DNA of 64,000 nucleotides from JALOAT01 sp041677345 (GCA_041677345.1 JBAYQE010000003.1:1-64000), one strand, 5' to 3'. Shown: positions 26,609 to 36,244, numbered from the stretch's first letter. Numbers and translations are program-made. Notes: generated by a model not told the origin, from the sequence alone.

Positions 26609-26992
26609 GTGAAGGGGCGCTTGAAGTATCACCGCACCTGGGTTGCCATCGGCTTCGCCCTGGTGGGTCTGCTGGTGGTGCTCTCGCTCATTCCTGCACC
26701 GCCCACGCCCCTCGGATTCCAGGGCGCGGACAAGCTGGAGCACTTCGCAGGATATGCCCTGCTCATGACCTGGTTCATGCAGATCTATCACGCGCGCGCG
26801 GTGCGTGCGTGGGTAGCGGGTGCGCTGGTCGTGCTGGGATTTGTCATCGAGGTACTACAGGGCCTCAGCGCGCTTCGTTATTTCGACTATCTGGATGCCG
26901 CCGCCAACGCGGCGGGGGTGCTGCTCGCCTGGTGGCTGGTGCGGCCGCCGTTTTCGCGGGTGCTTTGGCAGCTCGAACAGCGTTTCGCCTGA
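26609..26992 (+). CDS. VanZ-like membrane protein
   Basis: The 127-residue protein has about four hydrophobic helices and the VanZ-family motifs DKLEHFAGYALL and FDYLDAAANAAGVL. VanZ itself lowers teicoplanin susceptibility, but chromosomal relatives are of unknown role. The start is a GTG at 26609. It is convergent with the leftward methyltransferase gene. Confidence 0.82.
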   Translation: MKGRLKYHRTWVAIGFALVGLLVVLSLIPAPPTPLGFQGADKLEHFAGYALLMTWFMQIYHARAVRAWVAGALVVLGFVIEVLQGLSALRYFDYLDAAANAAGVLLAWWLVRPPFSRVLWQLEQRFA

Positions 26993-27002
26993 ACCCTGTT
27001 TG

Positions 27003-27752
27003 CTACGGTGCGCAGCGCCCGACGCGTAGCGCCAGGGGCCAGCGGACGGACAGGCGTTGGTGCGCGCCCGACGCTGCGCCAAGCGCATCGGCCATGGCTT
27101 GCACGGGATCGACCCCACAGGCCTCCCGATAGCGCTTTACCGCCGACCAGGTGCGCAGGTAACCGAGAAGGTGGGCGAGGTCCCATTCCGTGCGCATCTC
27201 GAACGCAGGGACGGTGATCTCTGTGAATGGAAACGGCAGATCACGGTAGCCGTTTTCCACCAGGCGCCGCTCGCTCGGCCACCAGGGGCCAAGTACCTCG
27301 CCATACAGGTGGTCGACCAGCGTATCCAATGCATCGATGTCGGTACGGAACAGGTTATAGGTCCACACCGCCAGCAATCCGTCGGGGCGCAGCACGCGCC
27401 TGACCTCCGCATAGAAGCGCTCGAGATCGAACCAATGCAGCGCCTGGGCGACGCTGACGAGATCCACCGATCGTGCGGCGAGACCGCTGTCCTCGGCCGG
27501 TGCCACGGCGTAGCGCACGCGAGCGTGGCGGTAGGCATTCTCGATCTGCCCGGCGCTGGCATCGGTGGCGATGACCTGATCGAAATGCTCCGCCAAGCCG
27601 ATGGCAGCCTGACCCGAGCCGGCGGCACAGTCCCAGGCCAGCGTCCGGCCTGGGGTCTGCTGCGCAAGCCAGGCATAGAGTGCGTCCGGGTACACTGGGC
27701 GGAAACTGGCGTAGCCCGTGGCCAGCGCCGAGAAGTGGTCCTTGAAGCTCAC
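27003..27752 (-). CDS. Class I SAM-dependent methyltransferase
   Basis: This 249-residue enzyme opens with the FKDHFSALATGYASFRPVYP pattern of a common methyltransferase subfamily and has motif I AWDCAAGSGQAAIGLA and LHWFDLERFYAEVRRVLRP. It overlaps the end of cca by 4 bp and is last in a three-gene leftward operon. Its substrate is unknown. Confidence 0.85.
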   Translation of the reverse strand: MSFKDHFSALATGYASFRPVYPDALYAWLAQQTPGRTLAWDCAAGSGQAAIGLAEHFDQVIATDASAGQIENAYRHARVRYAVAPAEDSGLAARSVDLVSVAQALHWFDLERFYAEVRRVLRPDGLLAVWTYNLFRTDIDALDTLVDHLYGEVLGPWWPSERRLVENGYRDLPFPFTEITVPAFEMRTEWDLAHLLGYLRTWSAVKRYREACGVDPVQAMADALGAASGAHQRLSVRWPLALRVGRCAP

Positions 27753-28990
27753 GCCTCCTCCTCCCCATCGGCCTGCCCGAGTGCGGCCTTTATTGCGCCC
27801 ACCCGGCGGCGGTGTAATTCCGCTTTGATGGCAGCGCCCGCGAAGCCGGCCGCCATCACCTCCTTTGCACCGACACTGCAGGCAGCGGCATGGGCACGGA
27901 GGAACAGGGCGGTTTCCGGCCGTTCAGCCTCCTCGAAGCCGGGACGCCCGCGGGCATCGGCCTCGCAGGCCATCAGGTACAGTTCGAGGCGCTCAGGGCG
28001 GCGGAACACGTCCAGCGCCTCCAGAGTCTTGAGCAGCGTGGCGGCGCGCATCTCTTGCGCACGGTGGTAATGACCGTGCCAGCGCGTCACCAGCAGGGCA
28101 AGGTCACGGTGCTCGTTGGGTACACGCATGCGCGCGCAGAGTTGTTCCACCAGGCGCACGCCGCGGTCCTCGTGGGCGAGATGGTGCGGCCATTCCGCCT
28201 CGGGCGTGGTGCCCTTGCCGAGGTCGTGCACCAATGCGGCGAAACGCACGCGGGTATCCGCCGTGAGACGCGCGGCCTGATCCAGCACCATCAGCACGTG
28301 CACTCCGGTGTCCTCCTCGGGATGCCAATGCTTTGGCTGGGGCACGCCGAACAACCGGTCCACTTCCGGGAGTACCTTGGCCAGGGCGCCGCAGGCGCGC
28401 AACACCTCGATGAAGCGCGACGGCGTGGGCTCGCCCAGGGCCCGCTCCATCTCCTGCCACACGCGCTCGGGCACCAGGGCGTCCACCTCGCCGTTCTCCA
28501 CCATCTGCCGCATGAGACGATGCGTGCCGTGGGCGACGCGAAACCCCCACTTGCCGTAGCGGGCGGCATAACGGGCCACGCGCAGGATGCGCACCGGGTC
28601 TTCGGCGAAGGCCTCCGACACGTGCCGCAAGCGGCCCTGGCGCAGGTCTTCCTGACCGCCGTACGGATCGATGAGCCGGCCCTGCTCGTCCATGGCCATG
28701 GCATTGATGGTGAGGTCGCGGCGGCGCAGATCCTCCTCCAGGGTCACTTCGGGTGCGGCATGAAACTGGAAGCCGTGATAGCCCGGGCCGGTCTTGCGCT
28801 CCGTGCGCGCCAGAGCATATTCCTCGTTAGTCTCGGGGTGCAGGAAAACGGGGAAGTCCTTGCCGACGGGGCGGAAACCGCGCGCGATCATTTCTGCGGG
28901 CGTGGCGCCCACCACCACCCAGTCACGGTCCTGCGGCGCGAGGCCCAGCAACCGGTCGCGGACGGCGCCGCCGACGAGATAGATCTTCAT
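27749..28990 (-). CDS. cca: Multifunctional CCA tRNA nucleotidyltransferase
   Basis: Cca adds or repairs the 3' CCA of tRNAs. The 413-residue protein has the class II nucleotidyltransferase head (YLVGGAVRDRLLG), the catalytic DRD in PQDRDWVVVG, the RRRDLTINAMA motif, and a C-terminal HD domain with LVHDLGKG that gives phosphatase and phosphodiesterase activity in E. coli. It lies 9 nt after the NDUFA9-like gene. Confidence 0.96.
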   Translation of the reverse strand: MKIYLVGGAVRDRLLGLAPQDRDWVVVGATPAEMIARGFRPVGKDFPVFLHPETNEEYALARTERKTGPGYHGFQFHAAPEVTLEEDLRRRDLTINAMAMDEQGRLIDPYGGQEDLRQGRLRHVSEAFAEDPVRILRVARYAARYGKWGFRVAHGTHRLMRQMVENGEVDALVPERVWQEMERALGEPTPSRFIEVLRACGALAKVLPEVDRLFGVPQPKHWHPEEDTGVHVLMVLDQAARLTADTRVRFAALVHDLGKGTTPEAEWPHHLAHEDRGVRLVEQLCARMRVPNEHRDLALLVTRWHGHYHRAQEMRAATLLKTLEALDVFRRPERLELYLMACEADARGRPGFEEAERPETALFLRAHAAACSVGAKEVMAAGFAGAAIKAELHRRRVGAIKAALGQADGEEEA

Positions 28991-28999
28991 TCCTGCGAA

Positions 29000-29908
29000 T
29001 CACCGCGTGAGATATCGGGGGACCATGTCTTCCACGGAGGCGGGCGTGATGCCCAGTGCTTCCGGGAAGCCTTCATGGCAGATGTTTTCGGTCGTCAAGG
29101 TGAGATAATTGTCCCACGAGAACGGCTTGCCGGGCACGTACTCGAGCAGGCGCGCGTGCAGCCGCGACATGCCGTCCCCCAGCGCCACGATACGCCTGCG
29201 CAGGTGCAGGGTGTTGGCGGTGAACTCCACCAGTTCTTCCAGTGAATACACCTTGGGCCCGCACAGCTCCAGACGTTTGCCCACCGTGTTTTGGTACGCG
29301 ATGCTGCGCGCGAAGGCCTCGGCCACGTCACCCACGTACACCGGTTGCATGCGTGCGGCGGGACACGCGAGCGGAAACCAGTAAGGCGAGATCTTCAACA
29401 GCTTGGCAAAGCGGTTGAAGAAGGAGTCACCCGGGCCGAAGATGATGGACGGCCGGAAACTGGTTACCTGCAGGTCATGGGCCGCATGGACGATGTTCTC
29501 GCCCTCGCCTTTGGTGCGCTGATAATGGCTGCGCCCGTAGCCGGCATCGGCACCGAGCGCGCTCATGTGCAAAAGGCGCTTCACGCCCTGTTCACGGCAG
29601 GCCTGCACCAGCTTGCGCGGCAGCTCGGTATGTACCTGGAAAAAGCCGCGCCCACTGCGGCCCGCCTCGTTGAGGAGACCCACCAGGTTCACCACCACCT
29701 CACAACCTTCCAATTCGGCTGCCAGTACCTTGGGGTCGTGGACATCGGCTTCCACCAGGATCAACCGCGGCAGCACCAAGAGATCGCGGTGGCGTTCACG
29801 GTGGCGGGTCAGCACCTTGAGGCGATGGCCATCGTCGGCCAGGCGGGCGGCCAGGTGACGTCCTACGAAGCCGGTACCGCCGAGGATGCAGATGGTGTGC
29901 GTGTTCAT
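29000..29908 (-). CDS. NDUFA9-like NAD(P)-binding epimerase-family protein
   Basis: A 302-residue atypical short-chain dehydrogenase with the N-terminal NAD(P) motif GGTGFVGRHLA and the family segments RLLHMSALGADA, SFRPSIIFGPGDSFFNRFA and MQPVYVGDVAEAF. This family includes the NDUFA9 accessory subunit of mitochondrial complex I; bacterial members are uncharacterised. I start it at the ATG at 29906-29908, just before the nucleotide motif. It heads the operon with cca. Confidence 0.87.
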   Translation of the reverse strand: MNTHTICILGGTGFVGRHLAARLADDGHRLKVLTRHRERHRDLLVLPRLILVEADVHDPKVLAAELEGCEVVVNLVGLLNEAGRSGRGFFQVHTELPRKLVQACREQGVKRLLHMSALGADAGYGRSHYQRTKGEGENIVHAAHDLQVTSFRPSIIFGPGDSFFNRFAKLLKISPYWFPLACPAARMQPVYVGDVAEAFARSIAYQNTVGKRLELCGPKVYSLEELVEFTANTLHLRRRIVALGDGMSRLHARLLEYVPGKPFSWDNYLTLTTENICHEGFPEALGITPASVEDMVPRYLTR

Positions 29909-30050
29909 GGGCGCTGGAGGCGGGAGGGAGCGGTTCCGCCTGAAGTGTATACTAGTGTACTGCTTCGCTCTTGGCGGCACTCAGCGACACACCCGAAGGG
30001 GCCGGCGAGAGCAGGTCCGCACATCTGGACCGAACCCCATCGGAGTACGC

Positions 30051-31415
30051 ATGCGTTTCGTATCCGTCAATCCCGCCACCGGCGAGGCCTTCGCCGAGCA
30101 CGCCGCCTGGGGCGAGCAGGAAATTGCACAGGCCCTGGAACGCGCCGATCGCGCCGCACCCACGTGGGCGGCGTTACCGGTAGCGCGTCGCTGCGAATAC
30201 CTGCGCACGGTGGCGACCATCCTGCGCGGGCGCGTGGACAAGCTGGCGCGCCTGGTCACCCACGAAATGGGCAAGCTGCAAAGGGAGGCCCACGCCGAGG
30301 TGGAGAAATGCGCATTGGTGTGCGATTACTACGCTGACCACGCGCCCGACTTCCTGCGTGATGAAGTGATCCCCTCCGATGCCAGCCGCAGCCTGGTGGC
30401 ATGGCAGCCGCTCGGCGCGGTGCTCGCGGTCATGCCGTGGAATTTCCCGCTCTGGCAGGTGTTCCGCTTTGCGGCGCCCGCCTTGGCCGCCGGCAACGTC
30501 GGCCTGCTCAAGCACGCCTCCAACACCCACCTGTGCGCCCTCGCCATCGAGGATGTGTTCCGCGACGCAGGATTGCCGGAGGGTGTGTTCCAGAATCTGA
30601 TGATCGGCTCTTCCCAGGTGGCCCGGGTGATCGCCGACGATCGCGTGCATGCGGTGACCCTGACCGGCTCGGAAGGTGCCGGCCGTCAGGTGGCCGCTGC
30701 GGCGGGCACGGCCCTGAAAAAGACCGTCATGGAACTGGGCGGCGCCGATGCCTTCGTGGTGCTGGAGGATGCGGACCTGGACTTCGCCGTGGCGCAGGCC
30801 ATGCTCGGCCGCTTCCAGAATGCGGGTCAGAGTTGTATCGCCGCCAAGCGTTTCGTGGTGGTGGATGCGGTGGCCGATGCCTTCGTGACACGCTTCCGCG
30901 ACGCCATCGCGGCCCTGAAGCCGGGAGACCCCATGGACGAGGCCACGACCCTCGCGCCCTTGGTACGCGACGATCAGCGTCAGGCGCTCCATGCCCAGGT
31001 CACGGAAAGCATTGCCCGGGGCGCACAACCGGTGGTCGGCGGACACCCCATCGAGGGCCCCGGTTTCTTTTATGCCGCCACCTTGCTCGACCGGATGGGC
31101 CCGGGCATGCCGGCCTACGAAGAAGAACTCTTTGGCCCGGTGGCCGCGGTGATACGGGTACGCGACGAGGAACACGCCGTGGCCGTGGCCAACGACAGCC
31201 GCTTCGGCCTGGGCGGCAGTGTCTGGACCAGTGATCCGGCACGAGGCGAGCGTGTGGCACGGCGCCTGGAGTGCGGCTGCGCCTTTGTGAACGGCATCGT
31301 GAAGAGCGACCCGCGGCTACCCTTTGGCGGCATCAAAGCCTCGGGCTACGGTCGTGAACTGGCCCACCACGGGCTGCGTGAATTCCTGAACGCCAAGACG
31401 CTTTGGATACGTTGA
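30051..31415 (+). CDS. sad: Succinate-semialdehyde dehydrogenase (Sad/YneI-like)
   Basis: A 454-residue aldehyde dehydrogenase with catalytic Cys262 (NAGQSCIAAKR) and Glu228 (MELGGADAF). The segment MPWNFPLWQVFRFAAPALAAGNVGLLKHA resembles the NAD-dependent Sad/YneI type, not GabD. It should oxidise succinate semialdehyde or a similar short aldehyde to the acid. The ATG at 30051 fits the family start. It diverges from the NDUFA9-like gene; no GABA transaminase is nearby. Confidence 0.88.
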   Translation: MRFVSVNPATGEAFAEHAAWGEQEIAQALERADRAAPTWAALPVARRCEYLRTVATILRGRVDKLARLVTHEMGKLQREAHAEVEKCALVCDYYADHAPDFLRDEVIPSDASRSLVAWQPLGAVLAVMPWNFPLWQVFRFAAPALAAGNVGLLKHASNTHLCALAIEDVFRDAGLPEGVFQNLMIGSSQVARVIADDRVHAVTLTGSEGAGRQVAAAAGTALKKTVMELGGADAFVVLEDADLDFAVAQAMLGRFQNAGQSCIAAKRFVVVDAVADAFVTRFRDAIAALKPGDPMDEATTLAPLVRDDQRQALHAQVTESIARGAQPVVGGHPIEGPGFFYAATLLDRMGPGMPAYEEELFGPVAAVIRVRDEEHAVAVANDSRFGLGGSVWTSDPARGERVARRLECGCAFVNGIVKSDPRLPFGGIKASGYGRELAHHGLREFLNAKTLWIR

Positions 31416-31443
31416 ACGGCGCTGCCCGGAGGTTACGGTCGCC

Positions 31444-32235
31444 GTGCTGTCGGAATTCCTTCCCTATCTGTTCATCGGCGCCTTCGCGGGCACCATAGCC
31501 GGTCTGCTTGGCGTGGGCGGCGGGCTGCTCATCGTGCCGGCTCTCGCCTTGCTGCTGCCGGCGCGCGGCGTGGCCCCCGACGTGGTAATGCACCTGGCCC
31601 TCGGAACCTCCCTGGCCACCATCGTTTTGACATCTATCTCCTCGGTGACGGCGCATCACCGCCGCGGCGCGGTGCAGTGGCCGGTGTTTGCCCGCCTGAC
31701 ACCCGGGATCCTGGCGGGTGCCTGGCTGGGTGCCAGTGTGGCCCATACGTTGCCGGGTGGGGCGCTGCGCCTGGTGTTCGGTACCTTCGCCCTGCTGGTG
31801 GCACTGCAGATGGGCTTCGGGGCCAAACCGCCGCCGCAGCGCACACTGCCGAGTGTCGCGGGGTTAGGGGCGACGGGAGGTGCCATCGGCTTCATCTCGG
31901 CCATCGTCGGCATCGGTGGCGGCAGTCTTACCGTGCCGTTCCTGGTTTGGTGCAACACCCCCATGCGTGCCGCGGTGGCAACCTCCGCAGCCGTGGGGCT
32001 GCCCATCGCCATCGCGGGTGCGGCCGGTTACCTGTTCATGGGGCTGGGTCATCCGGAGCTGCCCTCCGCTGCCGCAGGGTATGTCTACCTGCCCGCCCTG
32101 ATTGGCATCAGTCTGGCGAGCGTACTCTCCGCGCCGCTCGGGGCGCGCCTCGCCCATGCCGTGCCCGCAGCCTCGCTCAAGCGCTTCTTTGCGGTGTTTC
32201 TGGCCGTGCTGGGCCTGCGCATGCTGGCGGGCTGA
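31444..32235 (+). CDS. TauE/SafE (TSUP) family membrane transporter
   Basis: The 263-residue protein has about eight hydrophobic helices in two related halves, each with a glycine motif: GLLGVGGGLLIVPAL and AIVGIGGGSLTVPFL. TSUP proteins export or import sulfite, sulfonates and other small anions. The start is a GTG at 31444. Its stop overlaps the start of the Omp85-like gene (TGATG), so the two are co-translated. Confidence 0.88.
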   Translation: MLSEFLPYLFIGAFAGTIAGLLGVGGGLLIVPALALLLPARGVAPDVVMHLALGTSLATIVLTSISSVTAHHRRGAVQWPVFARLTPGILAGAWLGASVAHTLPGGALRLVFGTFALLVALQMGFGAKPPPQRTLPSVAGLGATGGAIGFISAIVGIGGGSLTVPFLVWCNTPMRAAVATSAAVGLPIAIAGAAGYLFMGLGHPELPSAAAGYVYLPALIGISLASVLSAPLGARLAHAVPAASLKRFFAVFLAVLGLRMLAG

Positions 32236-33524
32236 TGGGTAGGGCCCGCTCGCTGGTGCTCGTGTTACTGCTCGTCGCGCAGGCAGCCGCGGCGCGGGCA
32301 GCCGAGGGGGAGGTCTACCTGGGTGCCATCCGCTTCGAGGGTAACGAGCGCACCCGTGAGCAAATCATGCTGCAGGAGATGCGCGTGCGCCCGGGGCGGT
32401 GGGTGAGCCATGCCGCGATCGAGGCCTCCCGCCAGGCCGTCATGGATCTCGGCCTGTTCCAGCGCGTGACGGCCAGACTGGAAGAGGGTGAGGAAGGCCA
32501 AGTGCTGGTGATGACCGTCAAGGAAAAGTTCTATCTCCTGCCCATGCCCATCCTGGACGGCGACCCCCAGACCCAGGACGTGAACTACGGCTTCGAGTTG
32601 CGCGCAGACAATCTCCTGGGCCTCAACCAGCGGCTGCGGGTCATCGCCGAGCATGAGGACTCCACGAGCGAGGTTACCCCCAAGAGCGACTCCTATCGCA
32701 TCGCCTATCACTACCCGCGGCTGCTGGGCACCGCCTATACCTTTGACCTCGATACGCGCCTGACGAGCGAGAATTTCAATGCGGAGGATGAGGACGGCAG
32801 CATCGTCGGCAAGTACGACAGGGATGTGGTGAATGTAAGCATTCACGCCTCCCGCTGGCTCGCACCCGAGGGTCCGAGCGCAGGCTGGCGCGGCGGCATG
32901 GGCATCAACTATGCGGTTCACGCCTACGAGTACATCTCCGGTGAGCCCGACTTTTTCGAGGATGGCAGGGCCATCAGCCTCACCGCGAGCCTGGGATTCA
33001 GCGAGGTGCATGACCACGGCTATTACCTGAGTGGCGCCGCCTACGGCTGGGACGGCAACATCGGCCTACCTGCACTCGGTTCCGACTTTGCCTTCAACCG
33101 CCACCTGTTTCACCTGCGCCTGTACCATCACCTCCCCGAGCAGAATGCCAATGTGAACTGGCGCTTGCGCATCGGCTTCGGTGACGGTGAGGTATTCGGC
33201 GGCAAGGCGTTCAGCATCGGAGGCTTCACCACCCTGCGCGGATACGAGCGCTCCATCCGGGGCAACGCCATGGCGCTGTCCAATCTGGAATACCACCAGC
33301 AGCTCGATGACTGGCCCTCCGTGCGGGGCGTCCTCTTCCTCGATCTGGGCAATGTCTACGACGAAGTCATCGATATGGAGCCCGGTGACCTGGAGGCCGG
33401 CATCGGCTTCGGCGTACGCTGGCGTGTGCAGTTCCTGGTGGACGTCACCGTAAGCGCAGACGTGGGCTTCGGCCTCGGCCCGGGTGAGACCGTGGCCTAC
33501 TTGGGGACCAGCGGCACCTTCTGA
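32235..33524 (+). CDS. Short Omp85/BamA-type outer-membrane protein
   Basis: The 429-residue protein has a signal peptide (cleaved near residue 23), one POTRA-like domain (about 26-100; FEGNERTREQIMLQEM) and a C-terminal 16-strand-type barrel. The conserved barrel-lumen motif of Omp85 proteins is present as LRGYERSIRG. BamA has five POTRA domains and TamA three; this is much shorter. It may insert or secrete a specific partner, or be a surface antigen-type protein. It is translationally coupled to a TSUP transporter gene. Confidence 0.82.
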   Translation: MGRARSLVLVLLLVAQAAAARAAEGEVYLGAIRFEGNERTREQIMLQEMRVRPGRWVSHAAIEASRQAVMDLGLFQRVTARLEEGEEGQVLVMTVKEKFYLLPMPILDGDPQTQDVNYGFELRADNLLGLNQRLRVIAEHEDSTSEVTPKSDSYRIAYHYPRLLGTAYTFDLDTRLTSENFNAEDEDGSIVGKYDRDVVNVSIHASRWLAPEGPSAGWRGGMGINYAVHAYEYISGEPDFFEDGRAISLTASLGFSEVHDHGYYLSGAAYGWDGNIGLPALGSDFAFNRHLFHLRLYHHLPEQNANVNWRLRIGFGDGEVFGGKAFSIGGFTTLRGYERSIRGNAMALSNLEYHQQLDDWPSVRGVLFLDLGNVYDEVIDMEPGDLEAGIGFGVRWRVQFLVDVTVSADVGFGLGPGETVAYLGTSGTF

Positions 33525-33580
33525 AGCCGATCGCGCGGTTAACCCTCGCCTCCCAAGGCTCTATGCTTGTCCCAAGTGCC

Positions 33581-33994
33581 ATGAGCCCTTGGGAAACCTT
33601 CTCGCACGGGGCCGACATCGGCGTGCGCGGCCGGGGCGCCGACCCGGCTGAGGCCTTCGCCGCGGCGAGCCTCGCCCTCACGTCGGTGATCACCGATCCG
33701 GCCGGTGTCGGCTGCATGGAGCGGGTGGACATCGAGCGCGAGGCACCCGACCTGGAGATCCTGTTCCTGGATTTCATCAATGCGCTGATCTTCGAGATGG
33801 CCACCCGCAAGCTGGTGTTCGGCCAATGCGCCGTGCGCATCGAGGGCGGCCGCCTCATCGCCAGCGCCTGCGGGGAGCCCGTGGCGGCCCGGCACGACCC
33901 GGCCGTGGAGGTGAAAGGGGCCACCTTCACCGAGCTGAAGGTGGTGCAACAGCAAGATGGCCGGTGGCTCGCCCAATGCGTGGTGGACGTCTGA
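33581..33994 (+). CDS. Archease
   Basis: Archease activates the RNA ligase RtcB by aiding histidine guanylylation. The 137-residue protein shows the family opening ETFSHGADIGVRGRG, with the metal-site aspartate, and the C-terminal AQCVVDV with another acidic ligand. I start at the ATG at 33581; an ATG at 33563 has a better AAGG site but adds six non-family residues. rtcB begins one base after its stop. Confidence 0.9.
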   Translation: MSPWETFSHGADIGVRGRGADPAEAFAAASLALTSVITDPAGVGCMERVDIEREAPDLEILFLDFINALIFEMATRKLVFGQCAVRIEGGRLIASACGEPVAARHDPAVEVKGATFTELKVVQQQDGRWLAQCVVDV

Positions 33995-33995
33995 C

Positions 33996-35447
33996 ATGAA
34001 CGACCTGCGAATCGATCCGTCGACGCTGCAACCGGTGCGTCGTTCCGAGTTCCAGTGGGAGATCCCGCCCCGCGGTGCCATGCGCGTACCGGCCATCCTC
34101 TACGCCACGGAGGCACTCATCGAGGCCATGGACCACAAGGTGTTCGAGCAGGCTGCCAACGTGGCGACTCTGCCCGGCATCGTGCAGGCCAGCTATGCCA
34201 TGCCGGATGCCCACTGGGGCTATGGCTTTCCCATCGGCGGCGTGGCCGCCTTCGACCCCGCCGAGGGCGGGGTGATCTCCGCCGGCGGCGTGGGCTTCGA
34301 CATCTCCTGCGGGGTCCGTACCCTGCTCACCGGGCTCACGCGCGCGCAGGTGGAACCGGCAAAGGCCGCCTTGGCCGACGCCCTGTTCGCCGCCGTCCCC
34401 GCGGGCATGGGCTCCACCGGTCGGCTGCGTCTGGGCGGTGAGGCCATGGACGCCATGCTGGCCGGGGGCGCGGAGTGGGCGGTGGCCCAGGGCTATGGCC
34501 GGCCGGAGGACCTGGAATATGTGGAGGAACGCGGGCGCATGGAAGGCGCACAACCCGACTTGGTGTCCACCCAGGCAAAAAAGCGTCAGCGCGACGAAAT
34601 GGGCACGCTGGGCTCGGGCAACCACTATCTGGAGGTGCAGCACGTAACCGCGGTGTACGCACCGGATATTGCCGCCGCCTACGGACTTCGCGAGGGGGAT
34701 GTGGTGGTGAGCATTCACTGCGGCTCGCGCGGCCTCGGCCACCAGATCGGTACCGAATTCCTGCGTGAAATGGCCGTATCCGCCGCCGGCCACGGCATCC
34801 ACCTGCCCGACCGCGAACTGGCCTGCGCACCCATCGAATCGGCCGTGGGCCGGCGCTACCTCGGGGCCATGCGTGCAGGCATCAACTGCGCCCTGGCCAA
34901 CCGCCAGATCATCACCCATCTCACCCGCGAGGCCGTTGCCCAGGTGCTGCCCCAGGCGGACCTGCGGGTGCTCTACGACGTCTCGCATAACACCTGCAAG
35001 GTGGAGAACCACGTCGTCGACGGCCGCCAGCGGCGCCTGTTCGTCCACCGCAAGGGGGCGACCCGGGCTTTCGGCCCGGGCCACCCCGATGTCCCTGCGG
35101 CCTATCGGGCAGTGGGCCAGCCGGTGATCATCGGCGGCTCCATGGGCACCGCCAGTTACGTGCTCGCCGGCACACCCGAAGGCGAGGCCCGCGCCTTCAG
35201 CTCCTCCTGCCACGGCGCCGGACGCGCCATGAGCCGCACCCAGGCCACGAGGCGCTGGCGCGGGCGCGAACTCATCGACGAGCTGGCCGCGCGCGGCATC
35301 CTGATCCGCAGTCCGTCCCTGCGCGGCATCGCCGAGGAGGCACCGGGGGCGTACAAGGACGCGTCCGAGGTGGTACGTGCGGCCGAACTGGCCGGATTGT
35401 CACGCCGGGTCGTGCGCCTGGAACCGCTGGTCTGCATCAAGGGCTGA
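33996..35447 (+). CDS. rtcB: RNA-splicing ligase RtcB
   Basis: RtcB joins RNA 2',3'-cyclic phosphate ends to 5'-hydroxyl ends. The 483-residue protein is the long, archease-dependent type. Metal-binding residues are in GVGFDISCGVR (D102, C105), GNHYLEVQ and CGSRGLGHQIG. The guanylylated histidine is in SSCHGAGRAMSR, and HRKGATRAFGPGH and the terminal CIKG are present. No intein is present. It forms a two-gene unit with archease. The natural RNA targets here are unknown. Confidence 0.96.
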   Translation: MNDLRIDPSTLQPVRRSEFQWEIPPRGAMRVPAILYATEALIEAMDHKVFEQAANVATLPGIVQASYAMPDAHWGYGFPIGGVAAFDPAEGGVISAGGVGFDISCGVRTLLTGLTRAQVEPAKAALADALFAAVPAGMGSTGRLRLGGEAMDAMLAGGAEWAVAQGYGRPEDLEYVEERGRMEGAQPDLVSTQAKKRQRDEMGTLGSGNHYLEVQHVTAVYAPDIAAAYGLREGDVVVSIHCGSRGLGHQIGTEFLREMAVSAAGHGIHLPDRELACAPIESAVGRRYLGAMRAGINCALANRQIITHLTREAVAQVLPQADLRVLYDVSHNTCKVENHVVDGRQRRLFVHRKGATRAFGPGHPDVPAAYRAVGQPVIIGGSMGTASYVLAGTPEGEARAFSSSCHGAGRAMSRTQATRRWRGRELIDELAARGILIRSPSLRGIAEEAPGAYKDASEVVRAAELAGLSRRVVRLEPLVCIKG

Positions 35448-35508
35448 GGGACGCCTTAAACCGGGCGAGGCTTTGGGTTACCATGCGCGCCCCAACGGAG
35501 TACCAGCC

Positions 35509-35826
35509 ATGTCCGAAACCCTCGAGGAACTGCGCACGCGCCTGAATGCCGAGACCGGCAAGCTTGCCTGGAAGGAACTGGAGCGTTTCTACGCCCGTGG
35601 TGTGGTGATCGTGGTGGCGCCCGACCTGGACCTGGTGGAGGTTGCCGCGCGGGTGGCGGCGGACGATATCGCCCCGGTGCAGGGCTGGCTCACGGAAGGC
35701 CGTCTCGCCCGCGCCAGTGAAGACCACGCCCGCGACTGGGTGGCGCGGGCACCGGACTTCTGGGCGGTGGTGGCCGCACCGTGGGTCCTGGTGCAGGAAG
35801 TGGCCGAAATGCCCGCCGTACATTGA
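35509..35826 (+). CDS. DUF2288 family protein
   Basis: This 105-residue cytoplasmic protein matches the DUF2288 family, with LAWKELERFYARGVVIVVAPDLDLVEVA and ASEDHARDWVARAPDFWAVV segments. Its function is unknown. The ATG at 35509 lies 61 nt after rtcB. Confidence 0.78.
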   Translation: MSETLEELRTRLNAETGKLAWKELERFYARGVVIVVAPDLDLVEVAARVAADDIAPVQGWLTEGRLARASEDHARDWVARAPDFWAVVAAPWVLVQEVAEMPAVH

Positions 35827-35938
35827 CCCCCTCGCAGTGGCCCACGCCGCCGGTATTGCTGGCGTGGGATACACCCGTCCGCGGGTAGCATCTGCAGCTC
35901 TGTTAAAATCCCACCCCTGTTTACTGAGAGCGACTGCC

Positions 35939-36235
35939 ATGTTCCAGGAAGACGATGCCTACGACCACGCCGCCCGCGAAGCGGTAGAACTGGGGAACCA
36001 GCTTCTGGAGCGTGACAAGGAGGCGCTCTGGGACGTCGCCGATGGGCTGCTCGCCGGCGCCATTCACTTCTGGCTCTACGCCCGCCAGCCCTGTGGTGAC
36101 CCCCGCTGCGAAGACTGCGCCCCCATCAGCACCGCCGAACAGCGCCTCGCCGAACTCCTCCAGCTCACCCGCGAGCTGGCCGAGGACAGCGATTACTATC
36201 ATTCGCCCAACGACACCAACGTCGGGCGGGCCTAA
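35939..36235 (+). CDS. Conserved hypothetical protein
   Basis: A 98-residue, acidic, mostly helical protein with a central cluster CGDPRCEDC that could bind a metal. No membrane segment or signal peptide. The ATG follows GAGAGCGACTGCC. A -10-like TTAAAAT lies near 35902, so it may have its own promoter. I do not recognise the family. It converges on rpoH, with a heptamer repeat between. Confidence 0.65.
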   Translation: MFQEDDAYDHAAREAVELGNQLLERDKEALWDVADGLLAGAIHFWLYARQPCGDPRCEDCAPISTAEQRLAELLQLTRELAEDSDYYHSPNDTNVGRA

Positions 36236-36244
36236 TCGAACGCC

